In this document: positions 11,988-23,783 of the stretch, piece by piece
Layout of the letters: every line of letters begins with the position of its first letter
Numbering within the stretch: the first letter of the stretch is position 1
Origin: Tetracentron sinense
Lineage: Eukaryota > Streptophyta > Magnoliopsida > Trochodendrales > Trochodendraceae
NCBI GenBank assembly: GCA_015143295.1
Contig: CM026557.1
Location: 35,287,965-35,351,964, forward strand
Length of the DNA: 64,000 nt
Reading direction: 5' to 3'
The notes under the pieces: generated by a model
Seen by the model: only the letters and a program-made list of their open reading frames with translations
Told to the model about the DNA's origin: nothing
Database searches by the model: none
Program-made: the position numbers and the translations under genes

Positions 11988-13902
11988 ACTATCTCTAACT
12001 GTGATTAACAATCTTAACCATGGTTAATCTTCTTAGCCCTACTCAAACCATAGGTAAACCCTAGGTCCACCCCGAGTCAAACCCTAGTCAAATCCGAGTC
12101 AAACCCTAGGTCCAACCTAAGTAAACCCTAGTTAAACCTTAGGTCAACCTTAGTTGAACCCTAGGTAAACCTTACCTAGCCCTAGTCTAACCCTACAAAC
12201 CTAGGGCATGAGTCCAAGGCCCATGCAACACATACCCAAAGCCCCTAAGGCCTAAAACCCGTAGATAAATAACCCTAGGCCTGTACAGGACCCGCAAGGG
12301 GGTCAGGCCCTAAAAATGCAAAAAATCTCAAAATGTCGGTAATCCAATTACCGACATTCCTTTTGTAGTAAAAACTGTACCGCATGCATAAGCATTTAAC
12401 TCTGGGTAGACATTTTTATGAAAAATGTCAAGAATAACGATAATTATTCTACTGCCATTATTTTTTTTTGTCTGAAAAGGGAAATATAGTACTGGAATTA
12501 CCGTCATTCCTAGAATTTGCGTTTTACGCAAACTATGCACCATGTAGTTCCTCAAGCACGCCTCCAACAGCTCCTCCATGCGTCTGGGACCTCTACTTGT
12601 CCTCGTCCTTATCCCCCTGTGTCCCCAAACCACTCCCCTATAAATTCAAGCTCCCCACAGCCTTGTTCAACACTTGGAAAAAACCCATCCGAAATTCTGT
12701 TAAAAGTCTTTGTCTCCCTAAGTCTTAGCTCCCCTTTCCACCAATGATAGAAGTAGGGGACCGTCACAAGCCTCTCCCAATTGTGCACCATCGTCACCGG
12801 CCACCACAGCCTCCGCTGGAAGCGCCATCAGGGTAAGGTCCTCCCCTATCTTTCTTTTCTTTAATAAACAACATTGTGAGCCACTAGTCCTACTCCAGGG
12901 GACTTCTCTTCTCTGTTATTGTATTACAAACCCAAGGATAGAGGTCCCCTTGGCTCCTAATAGGCATGGGGACCCTCTCAAGGGAAAAGGCCCGGCCACG
13001 TAGCCCACCATACATGTAGACTCTCCCCTAACCTTCTAGAGGACTATCAGCCTATGAGGGATCCCCTGGAAGTAGCCTGGTGCAGTGCCAGAGGGAGAAA
13101 AATCATTTTCTGGAAAAATCCAGAAATAACGGTAAGCACAGCACCGCCATTTCTGGGCTCTCTCATTGCAGTGGCTCTAGGCCATTTTTGAGTGAGCCCT
13201 GCTCCATTCCAGGGCCTGTTTCAGGTCCTTGAGACCTCCCCTCATCTTCCCTGATCTTTTTAGGTTCCCCCGGTTAGCTTAACCATGGTTAAAATGAACT
13301 AAAGTGGAGATTATCCAGAATGTCGGCAAACAGTTTACCGATATTTTGGGTATTTTGCTTCTTACTATAGCTGGCCTCTGTGTGCCCAATCCAGACCAGA
13401 CCAAAGGCCCAAACCAAGCCCAGGACTTGCCCTAAAGTCCCCTGAACACCTTCATGGGTCCAAAACCCTCGGATCATCCCATATTGGCTTTCCCCTTTGC
13501 AGTAAAACTATTTCCTGAAAACTGGAAATGACGGTGCACAGATTATCGTAATTTCAATTCTGTAAAGAATTGGAATTGGCGGTAAACAGTCTATCACTAA
13601 TTTTAGTTTCTATAAATTGGGCTTTACACAGGGCCCAGACTAGGTAAGAGGTCATTCTAGGCCCTACCAAGCCAACTGGGCCCACCTCAAACCGGACCAG
13701 ACCCTTTAACTGGGGTTAACTCAATCTCGGTTAACTTTTAACCATGGTTAAACCCATTTAATCTTGGAAAAATAAGAAAAATCTCAAAAACATCTAAGAA
13801 AATATAAAAATACCAAAAATATGATCTTGAACCTTGTAAACCATGGGTAGCAATCTTAACCATGGTTAACTCACCCCTTAACTCCGGTTAAGCATCCTTG
13901 GT

Positions 13903-14172
13903 CTCTAGGCCCAACCCTTAGCCTACCGGGCTAAACCTTGGCTTCCGGGCTCATACCTTAGCCTACCGGGCCCAATCTTAGCCTCTGGGCTCAACCTTTG
14001 GCCTACTGGGTCTAATCTTGGCCTCCGGGCCCAACCCTTGGCCTACCAGGCCCAATCTTAGCCTCCAGGCCTAACCTTTGGCCTCTGGGCCCATGCCTTG
14101 GCCTTTGGGCCTAACCCTTGGCCTCCGGGTCCTATTCTTAGCCTCCGGGCCCAACCCTTGGCCTCCGAGCCC
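13903..14172. repeat. GC-rich minisatellite, unit about 22-24 bp
   Basis: About 11-12 degenerate units of the type CTTGGCCTCCGGGCCCAACC run head to tail. Alternating CTACCGGG and CTCCGGGC variants suggest a two-unit higher-order repeat. It lies within the Tat-like LTR. Confidence 0.8.
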
Positions 14173-14852
14173 AAATTCTCTAGACCATGTACTTGACCAA
14201 CCCAGTCAACCAACCCTAACCCCTGAGCTAGACCCTTAGCCACCCCGGTGTACACACACACTCCCCTAGCCTCAGCATGGGCTCATGTGCCAGAACTACG
14301 CTCGGTCTAATTTTACCCCATGTGAGTACGTAGGTAACCCAACTCGGGTTCGACCCTAATTAGGATTTTCCTTTTCTTGGATTAGTATACTCTAAAACTT
14401 AGGCATTTGAATAAAATTTGACATTAATTTGACTTATACATAGGGAGTAGGTAATCATTGTAAAATGGGGGTTCCAAGATGCTTAACACCTTCCTTAGGA
14501 CTTAATCGAATCTCTTACCTAGACTCTCATGTAGACTACAAGACCCTATCCATATCTAAGACTTATCCCTCAAAATTAATAAGTGATGACTCTTAATCTC
14601 AATCCCAGTGGGTACCAAAATCCGTGCTCACAATATATATATATAAACTTTTTTTATTTTTTTTAAATAATATTCGAGCTGAGCCGAATCGAGTCGGGCT
14701 GAATCATACATGCCTTGGCTTGAGCTCGGCTTAAAAATATTTAATGCTTGAAAACTCGGCTCACCCCAATCGAGCCTAAAAATCAAGCTTGAGCTATCGG
14801 GCTGAGCCGAGCAACCAAGCTAGCCCGGCTTGTGTACACCCCTACTCACGCC

Positions 14853-15492
14853 CTTCAAGGCTGTCATTTGTCCCATTTAACCCCATTAATTGTGGTTAAG
14901 ATTTTGGGTTAATGAGTCTGACCTTAATTTTTTTATAAAATAAAAAATATTAACCAGAGATTAATGAAGCTTAACCATAGCTAATCAGAGAGTAAAGGGA
15001 CACGTGGCGGCCTGGAGGGGCGTGAGGCATGGAACACGTATGCATAAAGAATCATGCCCCAAAGCCCTCTTGTAAATGTGTCGGGCATAGGCCAGGTGAA
15101 TTCAAAAATCATGAAAATTAATGCCCAAGCCCAGCCTAGCCCAACCTAGCCCAGCCCATTGACATGTTGTAATGAACTCATATTCTGATTTGAATGCAAA
15201 CAAGTTGTGGCTAACAACAACAATTCTTCTTCTCCTGAAGATAAAACATAATCAATGTTGCTCTTTATGATTTGAAGACTTGCGTTGTCAAATATAAACA
15301 TTTTCTTGGATTGTGCTTCTTTTTCATTACTTCTGTTATTAGTTCTTGTTCCAATTAGTACTCATCACTTGTGATTGAAATTCAGATCACGCCCGATCCT
15401 GCCTATAGAATCTATCCCTTAAATCATGAGACATATCTTTGTATAGATACTCAACACTAATATTATATATACAAGGTGATTTTACTCAAGAA
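14853..15492. other. Intergenic sequence with a dispersed repeat
   Basis: The first 160 bases (ATTAATTGTGGTTAAGATTT and following) belong to a repeat also present near 7225-7500 and 27640-27990. The rest, up to the copia element, holds CCCAGCCTAGCCCAACCTAG, a short direct repeat, and no gene. Confidence 0.5.
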
Positions 15493-15970
15493 TGTTGAGG
15501 ATTGAGACATATTTGAGCAAACCAGTCGATGGAGGTGCAAACTGGTCAACGGAGATGAGCAATCTGGTTGACCGAGGTGCAATCTGATCGACCGAGTTCA
15601 TGTTTTTTTGTATGGGCAAAAATTCCAGAGAACGTGTTTTATTTTGGTTGATTGAGTGGGCAATTCCGGTCGACCGACCGTCACGGAAATTAGGCGTAGA
15701 CTCACGTTTTAGCAAGTTTCTTTGTTTAGTATTTAATATACTTTTTGGCTAGGATTTTGAGCAATCTATCTTATTCATCGTTATAGCCACCAATAGAGGT
15801 TTTCCTTGAGAGAGAAAGAACTTGTATTGTTTGGTTGCTTTTGCCTTTGAACATAGTTAAGTGGTGTGGATTTGTGGGCGTAGGCATCATTAGCCGAACC
15901 ACGTAATATATTGTGTTGTGCAATTTTGTTTGTTTTTCTCGTGTTGCGGGTTGTTGCACAATTCTCAACA
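15493..15970 (+). repeat. 5' LTR of copia element A
   Basis: It starts TGTTGAGGATTGAGACA and ends TTCTCAACA. It contains a run of short motifs around GGTCGACCGA and GGTTGACCGA. It is followed after two bases by the primer-binding site. It aligns with 22216-22705. Confidence 0.9.
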
Positions 15971-15972
15971 AC

Positions 15973-15985
15973 TGGTATAAGAGCT
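15973..15985 (+). other. Primer-binding site of copia element A
   Basis: TGGTATAAGAGCT is complementary, with one change, to the 3' end of initiator methionine tRNA, the usual primer of plant copia elements. Confidence 0.85.
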
Positions 15986-18900
15986 CCAATTCAAGTGATG
16001 ACGAAAGAAGTAGGAAATGTGATAATCGACAAGTTAAATGGTTCAAACTTTGGATTCTAGAAGATGCAGATAGAAGATTACATTTATCAAAAGGATCTCT
16101 ATCTTCCTTTAGAAGGTAAAGCGAAGAAACCGGAAAAAATGATGGATGGAGAATGAGATGTATTAGATAGGAAAGCCCTAAGCATGATACGACTCTCACT
16201 TACTCCATCTGTTGCTTTCAACATCTCAGAAGAGAAGACAATAATAGGGTAATGAAAGCCCTAGAACATATGTATGAAAAACCCTCTGCTTCAAATAAAG
16301 TATTTTTAATTCGTAGATTATTCAATATGAAGATGGTTGAAGGTGGGTCTGTGGCTGAACATCTAAAAAATTTCAACACAGTCACTAACCAGTTAAGTTC
16401 AGTAGGCATAACTTTTGATGATCAAGTTCGAGCTTTAGCTATTTTATATCTTCAATACCAGAAATCTGGAGTGCTATGTCTATAGCTATGAGTAATTCTG
16501 CAGGGACAAATATTTTGAAGTATGATAATGTAGTGGGGGTTGTTCTGAGCAAAGAAGTTCGTAGAAAATCATCGGGTAAAACAACAGGGAATTCCCTAAA
16601 TGTTGAAAATAGGAGACGATCATCAAAGAGAGGGAACAAAAACAATGGTAGATCAAAGTCCAGGAGGGGTAGTTCTAAAGGAAAGGAATCAGGTTGTTGG
16701 AACTGTGGCAAGCCAAGCCACTTCAGTAGGGATTACAATTCTACAAAGAAGCCTGTAGAGAGTAGCAATCAAGAAGGAAAACACCAGAAAAATATTTTAA
16801 AAGAAAGTGAAGATGCCTTGATTCTTTATTGTGATGTACGAGACAAATCTTGGGTAGTAAATGCGTCGTTTCATGTTACGCCTCACAAGGACATCCTTCA
16901 TAATTACATACAATGAAGCTTCAGGAAGGTCTACTTAGGTGACAACGAACCTTGCAGTATTATTGGCAAGGGTGATGTTCAGATAAACTTGTCAAATGAG
17001 ACAGTTCTGAAACTAAGAGATGTGAGACTGTTCCTACACTGAAGAAGAATTTGATTTATGTGGGACAACTAGTAGAAATCAGGCTTCTAACAACCTTCAG
17101 GAATGATTCTCTGAAGATCACAAACGGTTCCATGGTGGTAGCTCGTGGTAAGAAAGAGGGCACTCTTTATGTGACATCCAAAATAAATTATTCGATTACA
17201 ATTATAGCTGGAAGTGTAATTTTCAGCACATGGCATTGCAGATTAGGGCACATGAGTGAGAAAGAGATGAAGATCATGCATGCAAATGAGAAATTGCCAA
17301 ATTTGAAATCCGTAGATTTGGATTTCTATAACATTTATAGGAAGTAGAAGAAAGTCAGATTCTTAAGAGGCAGAAGGACTCCAAAAGCCGAGAGGCTAGA
17401 TTTGGTACATACAGATGTATGAGAACTAGCACAAGTACCTTCTTTAGGAAGTTCAGTTTACTTCACAATTTTTATTGATGATTCCAGTAGAAAGTTATGG
17501 GTTTATTTTCTAATGCTTAAATTAGGGGTATTTGATGTATTCAATAAAAGGAAGGCTTTGGTAGAGACTAAAATATGTATAAAGCTGAAATGTCTTACAT
17601 TAGACAATGGGGGAGAATACTGCTCAAGTGAGTTTGAAGAGTATTGCATAATCAATGAATGTAGAAGATAAAAAATGATTCCAAGGACGCCACAACAAAA
17701 CTGTGTTGCAGAATGCATGAGCGAGACCATCATGGACGTGCTAGGAGCATGAGGATTCATTTAGGGTTGCCTAAGCAATTTTGAGCGGATGCTGTGAGCA
17801 CTGCAATCTATTTGATTAACAGAGGGTCATCAGTTGCTTTGAATCATGGATTGCCAGATGAAGCATGGACTGCAAAAGAGGTAAACCTATTCCATCTCAG
17901 AATATTTGGGTGTACCTCTTATGTCCACTTAGATTCCGAAAATATGACCAAGTTGGATCCTAAGTCCAAGAAGTGCACACATTGGTTATGGGCAGAATGA
18001 ATTCGGTTACAGATTTTGGGATGTAAAAAATCAGAAAGTAATTAGTAGTAAAAATGTCATATTCAATGAGACTGAAAAGCACAAAGATGGAAGTGGGTAG
18101 AAAATTTAGAAGGACAATTATGAGTTTGTAGAGCTTGAAGAGATATCAACCAGGGATATTCTGAAACCTCAAGATGAGAATGTGCCGCCAGAGCCGAACA
18201 CTTCACTACCCGAGAGGAGATCGTCTAGAACAATTAAACCTTCTACTTGCTATTCACTTCTCTACATTATCTACTATTGACAAATAATGGTGAACCAGAA
18301 AGCTATCAGGAAGCATTGCAAGCGAAAACTAAGGTCAAGCAGGAGTTTACTATGGATGATGAGATGAACTCTCTCTCATCCAACTAGACATGAGAATTGG
18401 TGAAGTTACCTGAAGGGAAAAAAGCTTTGCATAATAAATGAGTTATATGTTGAAAGAAGAACATGACAATTCAAAGATGTACAAGGCCAGTTGGTGGTTA
18501 AAGGTTTTTAGCAAAAAGGAGGGATAAACTTCACTGAAATTTTCTCACCAGTTGTGAAGTTGTTGACAATTAGAGCAGCTCTGAGTATAGTGGTTGTAGA
18601 AGGTTTACACCTAGGATAATTTGATGTAAATAAATGTTTTTCTTCATGGTGACCTAGAAGAAAAAATCTACATGCAGCAGCCACAGAGATATGTAGAGGT
18701 TGGGAATGAAAGTTTGGTGTGTAAGCTCAAGAAGAGCCTATCGGCTTGAAACATGCTCCTAGGCAATGATATATCAAGTTCGATACCTTCATGAATGACA
18801 AAGGATGCAAAAGATGTCATTTATATCATTGTTGTTAGTTTAAGAGATTTGAGTTATCATATATAATTCTTCTATTAGATGTTGATGATATGGTTGTAAC

Positions 18901-19304
18901 AGGATCAAACATGGAAGAAATTTAAAACTTAAAGAAGCAACTCTCGGAGGAGTTCGATGTGAAGGACTTAAGTCCCTCAAAGTAGATACTTGACATGAGA
19001 ATCAGTAGAGATCGGCCAAACAGGAGTTTGAAGCTATCTTAGGCAGTTTATGTGGCCAAGATACTGAAGAGATTCAACATGGAAGGTGTTAAGTCAGTTA
19101 GCACTCTTTTATCAAGTCACTTTAAACTTTTGATAAAACATGATACTTAAGCTCAGGAGGAATTGATTTACATGTCCAAGATACCATATGCATCAATAGT
19201 TGGTAGTTTGATGTACACAATAGTTTGCACCAGACAAGACAATTGCACGCTCAAGCAGTGGGAGTAGTTAGCAGATTCATGAGCAACCCAGGAAAGGAGC
19301 ATTG

Positions 19305-21571
19305 TGTTGGACATTATGCCCTAAAAAGTCATTTAGATTGTAAGATTCTTATTGATTAGATTAATAAAGACATCTTCTTTATCTATTGTGAATTCATTAT
19401 GGGTAATTGACCAAGATCATGAGATGATCTATACGATATGAGATACCGAACAAGGTCCGAAGGATATATTGTAAGAAAGCTATGTGATTGGTTATGGACT
19501 GACACAATTAGATATAGCTTTCCAGTTCCTAATACTTTATAGAGTCACAGCTATGGGTGAAGCTGGGCACTTCACGTATATGGCTACCACAATGCTTAGA
19601 TGTTCTCAATGGTTGAGATGTAGTTTTATCTCAAACTATTGTAGTGAAGACTACACATCGGCATATGGGTGCTTAAATGTACATTAACTGATTGCATTTA
19701 ATGAGAGACCTCTTGCATAAACATACTATCAGATAGATGGTCTCTTATTCATATTAAACAGTTTTGATGATCCTTAGATCTGATGAGTTCATTTATAACT
19801 GAGTGGTGATCTGACTGTTTTGATTGTACCTAAGTACTCTCTACTTGAGAGACTACGATACGGTAACAGTTGGATAATCAGAAAGTTGTTCGAGTCATGA
19901 AGAATTTCAAACAAAAAATTCATGCTCATTAAATTGAGAGATTATCCAAGTTCCGGGTATGACTATACATAAGCTTAAAGCCTACGCAGGTGATTTTGAA
20001 ATCAAACATGTTTGAAATATATTTTTAATAAAATATTATACTTAATAAAATAGTTTTTCAAAATGTTTTAATCATGAGAAATAGTTTCTCATGGCTTAAT
20101 CAAATGCCTTACAAACCCGGATGATGTACAATAAGCTATGAGTTAGATAGTATCATAATCTCGAAGGCCTATTAGGGATAATGTTATTGGAAGGATCAAT
20201 CGAATACAATAGTTCATGTGGCGGGATCCTTTATTGGTTTATATTCTTACACTGTGATTCAATTGCAACATGGATATCTCACGTCACTTGTAGTTCCAAT
20301 GTCCTTCCTATTATAGGGTAAATGGGATAACACCGGGTAAGCCATGGTTAGAATGTCCCAGAGCAATCTGTGGAGGTGCTCATTAAGAAATACAAGCTCG
20401 CAATAAATAGATTAAATGTTAATCTATAATTAAATAGATTAAATGTTAATCTATAGTTTAGATTAAATGTTAATCTATAGTTTAGATTAAATGTTAATCT
20501 AATTTAAAGGGTAATAATAATAATTATTTAATCAACCAAATATAAGGGGATATGGGTTTGACCCATATCTATAAAAGCCCATATAAGATGGACCTTATTG
20601 GTGGGCCCAAGCCCATGGGATAGTCTCCCTAAAAGTGGCGCCCACTTTGTGTTCCCTATTTTAAGGATTTTGGTTAATAGATTAATTAATTGTACCTTAT
20701 CTAATGAGATTAGATACCTAACTTGAAAGTGAAGAAACAAAGAGATAAGGATAAACCTTATCCCTATAAAGTAGCTCAAGCCCCCTCATGCTCATGCCCA
20801 CCCCTCTCTCACGCCCCCCTCTTTGTGTAGAATCTAGAATGTCTAGATTCTTAAATCCCTAGTTTTTAGGGAGTTGGTTATATCCCTCTAATTAAGGAGT
20901 CCTTTTAGGAAAAGGAATCCTAAAATAGAAGGCTTGTTATAACTAACTAATTGTGGATAAACTAGGAGTCTATTTAATGATAAGAGTTATCATTAATTAG
21001 AAACTCTTATAGATAAGCATCATTATAGGATAATGATCAAGATATGGATAAGATCCATATCCATCCACATCTATATATTCCCCAAGCCCAAACTGTGAGG
21101 TTTTTTGATGTTCATGATTATTGAACAAAAGCCAAAACCGTGTGGGGTTGAGAGATCATTATTCTACACAAGAAATTTCGTGAGATAAAGGAGGGAGATC
21201 CTCCAAGGATTTTCGTAGCTAAGAGAAGATCCTAAAGGGATTTTCATGAGCTAGGGTTTGGAACCCTAATGATTTTTTTGTGAGCTGGAGAGTCTACTCC
21301 ATAATCTCCTTCATCTCTTTGTTTTTCAAAAGCCAAGGAAAGATTCGAAAGCTTTGCGGAGATAGCGAAGAGCGAGGATCAAGCTTGGAGTATTTCTTCG
21401 AAAAATCTCTACAAAGAGTTCTGAAGTTTTTATCATTTTTGTGCTTCACCGGTGAACATCATTCACTGAGGTAGTATTCTTCTATCATGTAGTTAATATA
21501 AAATATTTTTTATGGTGTAAAGATCTTCGGGGTCCAGTTTTTCGCATAATTTTTTATCTGGATTCCCTTTA
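19305..21571 (+). mobile_element. 2.27 kb solo LTR inside the copia A RNase H region
   Basis: The insert begins TGTTGGACATTATGCCC and ends TCTGGATTCCCTTTA. CATTG flanks it at 19300-19304 and 21572-21576. Removing the insert and one CATTG restores continuous RNase H coding sequence, which proves the borders. It contains a TATA-like CTATATATTCC near 21072 and repeated TAGATTAAATGTTAATCTA palindromes at about 20405-20500. No protein domain, primer site or second LTR is present. The 3' end is TA rather than the usual CA. Confidence 0.85.
20405..20500. repeat. Palindromic AT repeats in the solo LTR
   Basis: TAGATTAAATGTTAATCTA recurs four times in about 95 bases; each unit is itself a near-palindrome. 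The reversed copy at 10795-10900 has the same array. Confidence 0.75.
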
Positions 21572-22215
21572 CATTGAGCAGCCGTGAAGTGGATTCTAAG
21601 GTACTTAAGGGTACTATAGAAAAGGCTCTGTACTATGGAGGTTCAAAATTCAGTTTGTAAGAATTTTTTGATTCAGGTATGGTAGAGGATATGGATAGTA
21701 GGAAGAGCACCATAGGGTATGTGTTTACCCTAGGCAGTGGAGCAATCGGTTGGGTATCAAGGTTGTAGAAGATTGTCCGCCTTTCGACAACTGGAGCAGA
21801 ATATGTTTAGTAATGGAAGCCTACAAGGAGATGGTATGACTTTAGAATTTCTTAAATGAATTGGGCATGAAGCAGGAGAATAATAAATTGCACAATGATA
21901 GTCAAAGTACAATTCACATTGCGAAGAACTTAGCCTTTCATGCGAGGACAAAGCACATCAATATTCAATACCATTTCATCCGATCACTCTTGGAGGAGGG
22001 ATTGATACTTATGGAGAAGATCCACACAAGCCTAAACCTTGCAAACATGTAGACCAAGGCGGTTACTGCAGAGAAGCTGAAAACATATTCAGTTTCCGTT
22101 GGTCTTCAAGCTTGAAGACAAGGAGGTGATTCACTCCAACATTCTATGGGAGAGCGACACTACATATGAAGCAAGTATGGCAAAAAACTTGGAGACCAGT
22201 CTCCAAGTGAGAGAT

Positions 22216-22705
22216 TGTTGAGTATGGAGACAAATTTAGGCAAACTGGTCGACCGATGTGTAAACCGGTCTATCGAGATGAGCAATATCGGTCGACCGAG
22301 GTGCAATCTGGTCGACTGAGTTCATAATTTTTTGTATGTGTGGAAATTTCAGAGAGCGTGTTTTATTTCAGTCAACCGAGTGGGTAATTCTAGTTGACCA
22401 GACGTCGTGGAAATTAGGGCAGACTCCAATTTTAGCAGGTTTCTTTATTCAATATTTAATATACTTTTCGGCTAGGGTTTAGCAATCTATCCTATTCATT
22501 TTTGTAGCCACCAAGAGAGGCATTCCTTGAGAGAGAGAGAACTTGCATTGATTTTGCCTTTGACTATACTGAAGTGGTATGGATCCGTGGACGTAGACAT
22601 CATTAGCTGAACTATGTAATATCTTGTGTTGTACGATTTTGTTTGCTTTTCTCTGTTCTTAGTCTTCTGGTTATCATGTTGTAGGTTGTTGCGTGATTCT
22701 CCATA
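22216..22705 (+). repeat. 3' LTR of copia element A
   Basis: It starts TGTTGAGTATGGAGACAAAT and ends at CCATA just before the AAGAA target duplication. It carries the same GGTCGACCGA-type motif run as the 5' LTR, with numerous substitutions. Confidence 0.88.
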
Positions 22706-23106
22706 AAGAAAACATTCCCTATTTGTTAGTTAGCGTGGTTTTATTTGCTGGATCCTTGGGATGTTGGCACCAGAAGTAATATGGTTAATTATGGAATTCG
22801 TTAATGCTGCTGCATGACTAAAGCATGATCTATTAGATCTTCAATAGTAGTTCTTGTGAGGCATTGGAATGAAATAATTAACATTACTTTTGGTCTTCAT
22901 GAAATTGGAGGAATATATATATACGGTACTCTTTACTGAGAGATTATTGTTAACCTTGTGGTTACTGATTTATTAGGTATATATTTATGGCTTCAAAGGT
23001 TGTTAGAAACTGTATATATATACAGATGGATTGGAGTGGCATTAGACTATTGATTAATTTTAGGAGATGGGTTTGGTACAAAGTAGAATCACTCTATGTC
23101 ATGATT
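22706..23106. other. Intergenic sequence, 3' flank of the phytocyanin gene
   Basis: I searched this stretch on the minus strand for a missing C-terminal phytocyanin exon (the Cys-x-x-x-Gly-His-Cys segment) and found none. No other gene or repeat is apparent. Confidence 0.55.
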
Positions 23107-23687
23107 CTAGCACAAATTCATAGCGACGAAGTAGGTGTCACCTTCCTCAAGCATCAAGTGATCATGCCCCGAATCGTATTTTATTGGATCATCACCCACA
23201 AAACAATCCTTGTAACTCACTTTTTCCACCTCAGCCAACTGGAATTCTGCCGTATTGTTGTAGTTGAATGCTGTCTCCAAATTATTTTCAAAACCCAAAA
23301 AGGAAACAAACAGTGAGAAGTATAATATTTACAAGTACGTACTAATTTTATCTCTTAAAAAAATCCTTACTCACAAGCGAGCCAAGAGCATGTTGGTTAG
23401 GAATTAAGCAAACCAAATTTACGGGAGGTAGAGTTATGTTTGCAGCCAAACACGGCCTGATCATAATTCTGCATGCATGGACTAGAATATAGTTAGTTAC
23501 CTAAGACATCCCCAGCCTTGCAGTTCTTGCCTTTGGGCCAATCCTCCAGCTCCGGGTACAAACCCCAACCTTTCTTGCCCCCAAACCCGTAAGTTTTGGC
23601 GCAGATAATCTCACACTGGACGAGAAGGCAGAGCAGAGCGATACCTAACACCGCTACCCAACTTGCACCAATTCTTGTCCGAGCCAT
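23107..23687 (-). CDS. Phytocyanin (plantacyanin-like), two exons, atypical copper site
   Basis: Exon 1 is 23501-23687 and exon 2 is 23107-23270, with a GT-AG intron of 230 bp; the acceptor is GAGACAG at 23271-23277. Joined, they code 116 residues. Residues 1 to about 29 are a secretion signal (MARTRIGASWVAVLGIALLC and following). The mature part begins KTYGFGGKKGW, followed by WPKGKNCKAGDVLAFNYN, YDSGHDHLMLEEGDTYF, and a stop at 23107-23109. These match plantacyanin/basic blue proteins, small secreted cupredoxins of the cell wall. Two features differ: the first copper ligand, normally His after the FNYN segment, is Glu, and the protein ends at VAMNLC where the family continues with the Cys, His and Met ligands. 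It is about 10-12 residues short. It therefore probably cannot hold type I copper: either a ligand-less relative or a decaying gene. A single intron in this place is typical of the family. Confidence 0.85.
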
Positions 23688-23774
23688 CTAATTGGAACCA
23701 CTTACAAGCACTACTGCAACCCCTTTACTCTAAATTTGAAGATAAGATGAGAAAAGAGTACCCCAGAAATGGTG

Positions 23775-23783
23775 CTTTTATAG
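23775..23783 (-). promoter_or_regulatory. TATA box of the phytocyanin gene
   Basis: The minus strand reads CTATAAAAG, about 90 bases upstream of the ATG at 23687. This predicts a start of transcription near 23745-23750 and a leader of about 60 bases. Confidence 0.65.

Larger units (their letters stand above)
9654..14632 (+). mobile_element. Tat/Ogre-like solo LTR inserted in the hAT MITE
   Basis: It begins TGTAAGTACCTAATTTTTAC and ends CCGTGCTCACA, and is flanked by ATATA at 9649-9653 and 14633-14637, an exact 5 bp duplication. The start and the closing CCCAGTGGGTACCAAAATCC segment resemble long LTRs of the Tat lineage of Ty3/gypsy elements (from memory). No internal region or second LTR follows, so it reads as a solo LTR. 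About 2.3 kb of its 4.98 kb is a second LTR inserted in reverse. Short GC-richer open frames near 12.3-12.8 kb lie inside this LTR and are not genes. Confidence 0.62.
9401..14844. mobile_element. hAT-type MITE (TAGGGGTGTA ends) split by an LTR insertion
   Basis: The left part (9401-9653) starts TAGGGGTGTATTCGAGTCGG and the right part (14638-14844) ends TGTGTACACCCCTA. Both are filled with GGCTCGGCTTGAG-like repeats. Flanks are CTCACACC (9393-9400) and CTCACGCC (14845-14852), a 7/8 target duplication. Without the insertion the element is about 460 bp and non-coding. The host sequence across the empty site continues as part of a repeat also seen near 7225 and 27900. Confidence 0.78.
16000..22100 (+). 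pseudogene. Copia A gag-pol remnant
   Basis: No frame is intact. Recognisable pieces in order: a gag fragment (16252-16485); a zinc knuckle CWNCGKPSHFSRDY near 16693-16735 whose last cysteine is tyrosine; a protease site reading WVVNASFHVTP near 16851-16880, where the catalytic Asp-Ser-Gly is lost; a GAG-pre-integrase block WHCRLGHMSEKE (about 17230); integrase (about 17380-17790); the post-integrase segment at 17794-18000; reverse transcriptase with FSPVVK (about 18541) and a VDDMV remnant (about 18880); and RNase H broken at 19304 by a solo LTR and resuming at 21577 (STTGAEYV-like near 21788). The organisation resembles the Tork/Tnt1 group, which I infer from overall motif style only. It cannot make a working polyprotein. 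Confidence 0.85.
15493..22705 (+). mobile_element. Full-length Ty1/copia element A, degenerate
   Basis: LTRs lie at 15493-15970 and 22216-22705; both start TGTTGAG. The flanks are AAGAA at 15488-15492 and AAGAA at 22706-22710, an exact 5 bp target duplication that fixes both ends. A primer-binding site (TGGTATAAGAGCT, initiator-tRNA-Met type) follows the left LTR at 15973-15985, and a decayed polypurine tract (AAGTGAGAGAT) precedes the right LTR. Domain order is gag, protease, integrase, reverse transcriptase, RNase H, as in copia. The LTRs differ at many positions, so the insertion is old. A younger solo LTR sits at 19305-21571. Confidence 0.92.

Noticed and set aside
12328..12797. Overlapping open frames on both strands
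   Set aside because: They lie inside the Tat-like LTR in a GC-richer stretch; repeat-derived and without recognised domains.
14058..14261. Gly/Ala-rich 67-codon frame
   Set aside because: It is a translation of the CCGGGCCCAA minisatellite.
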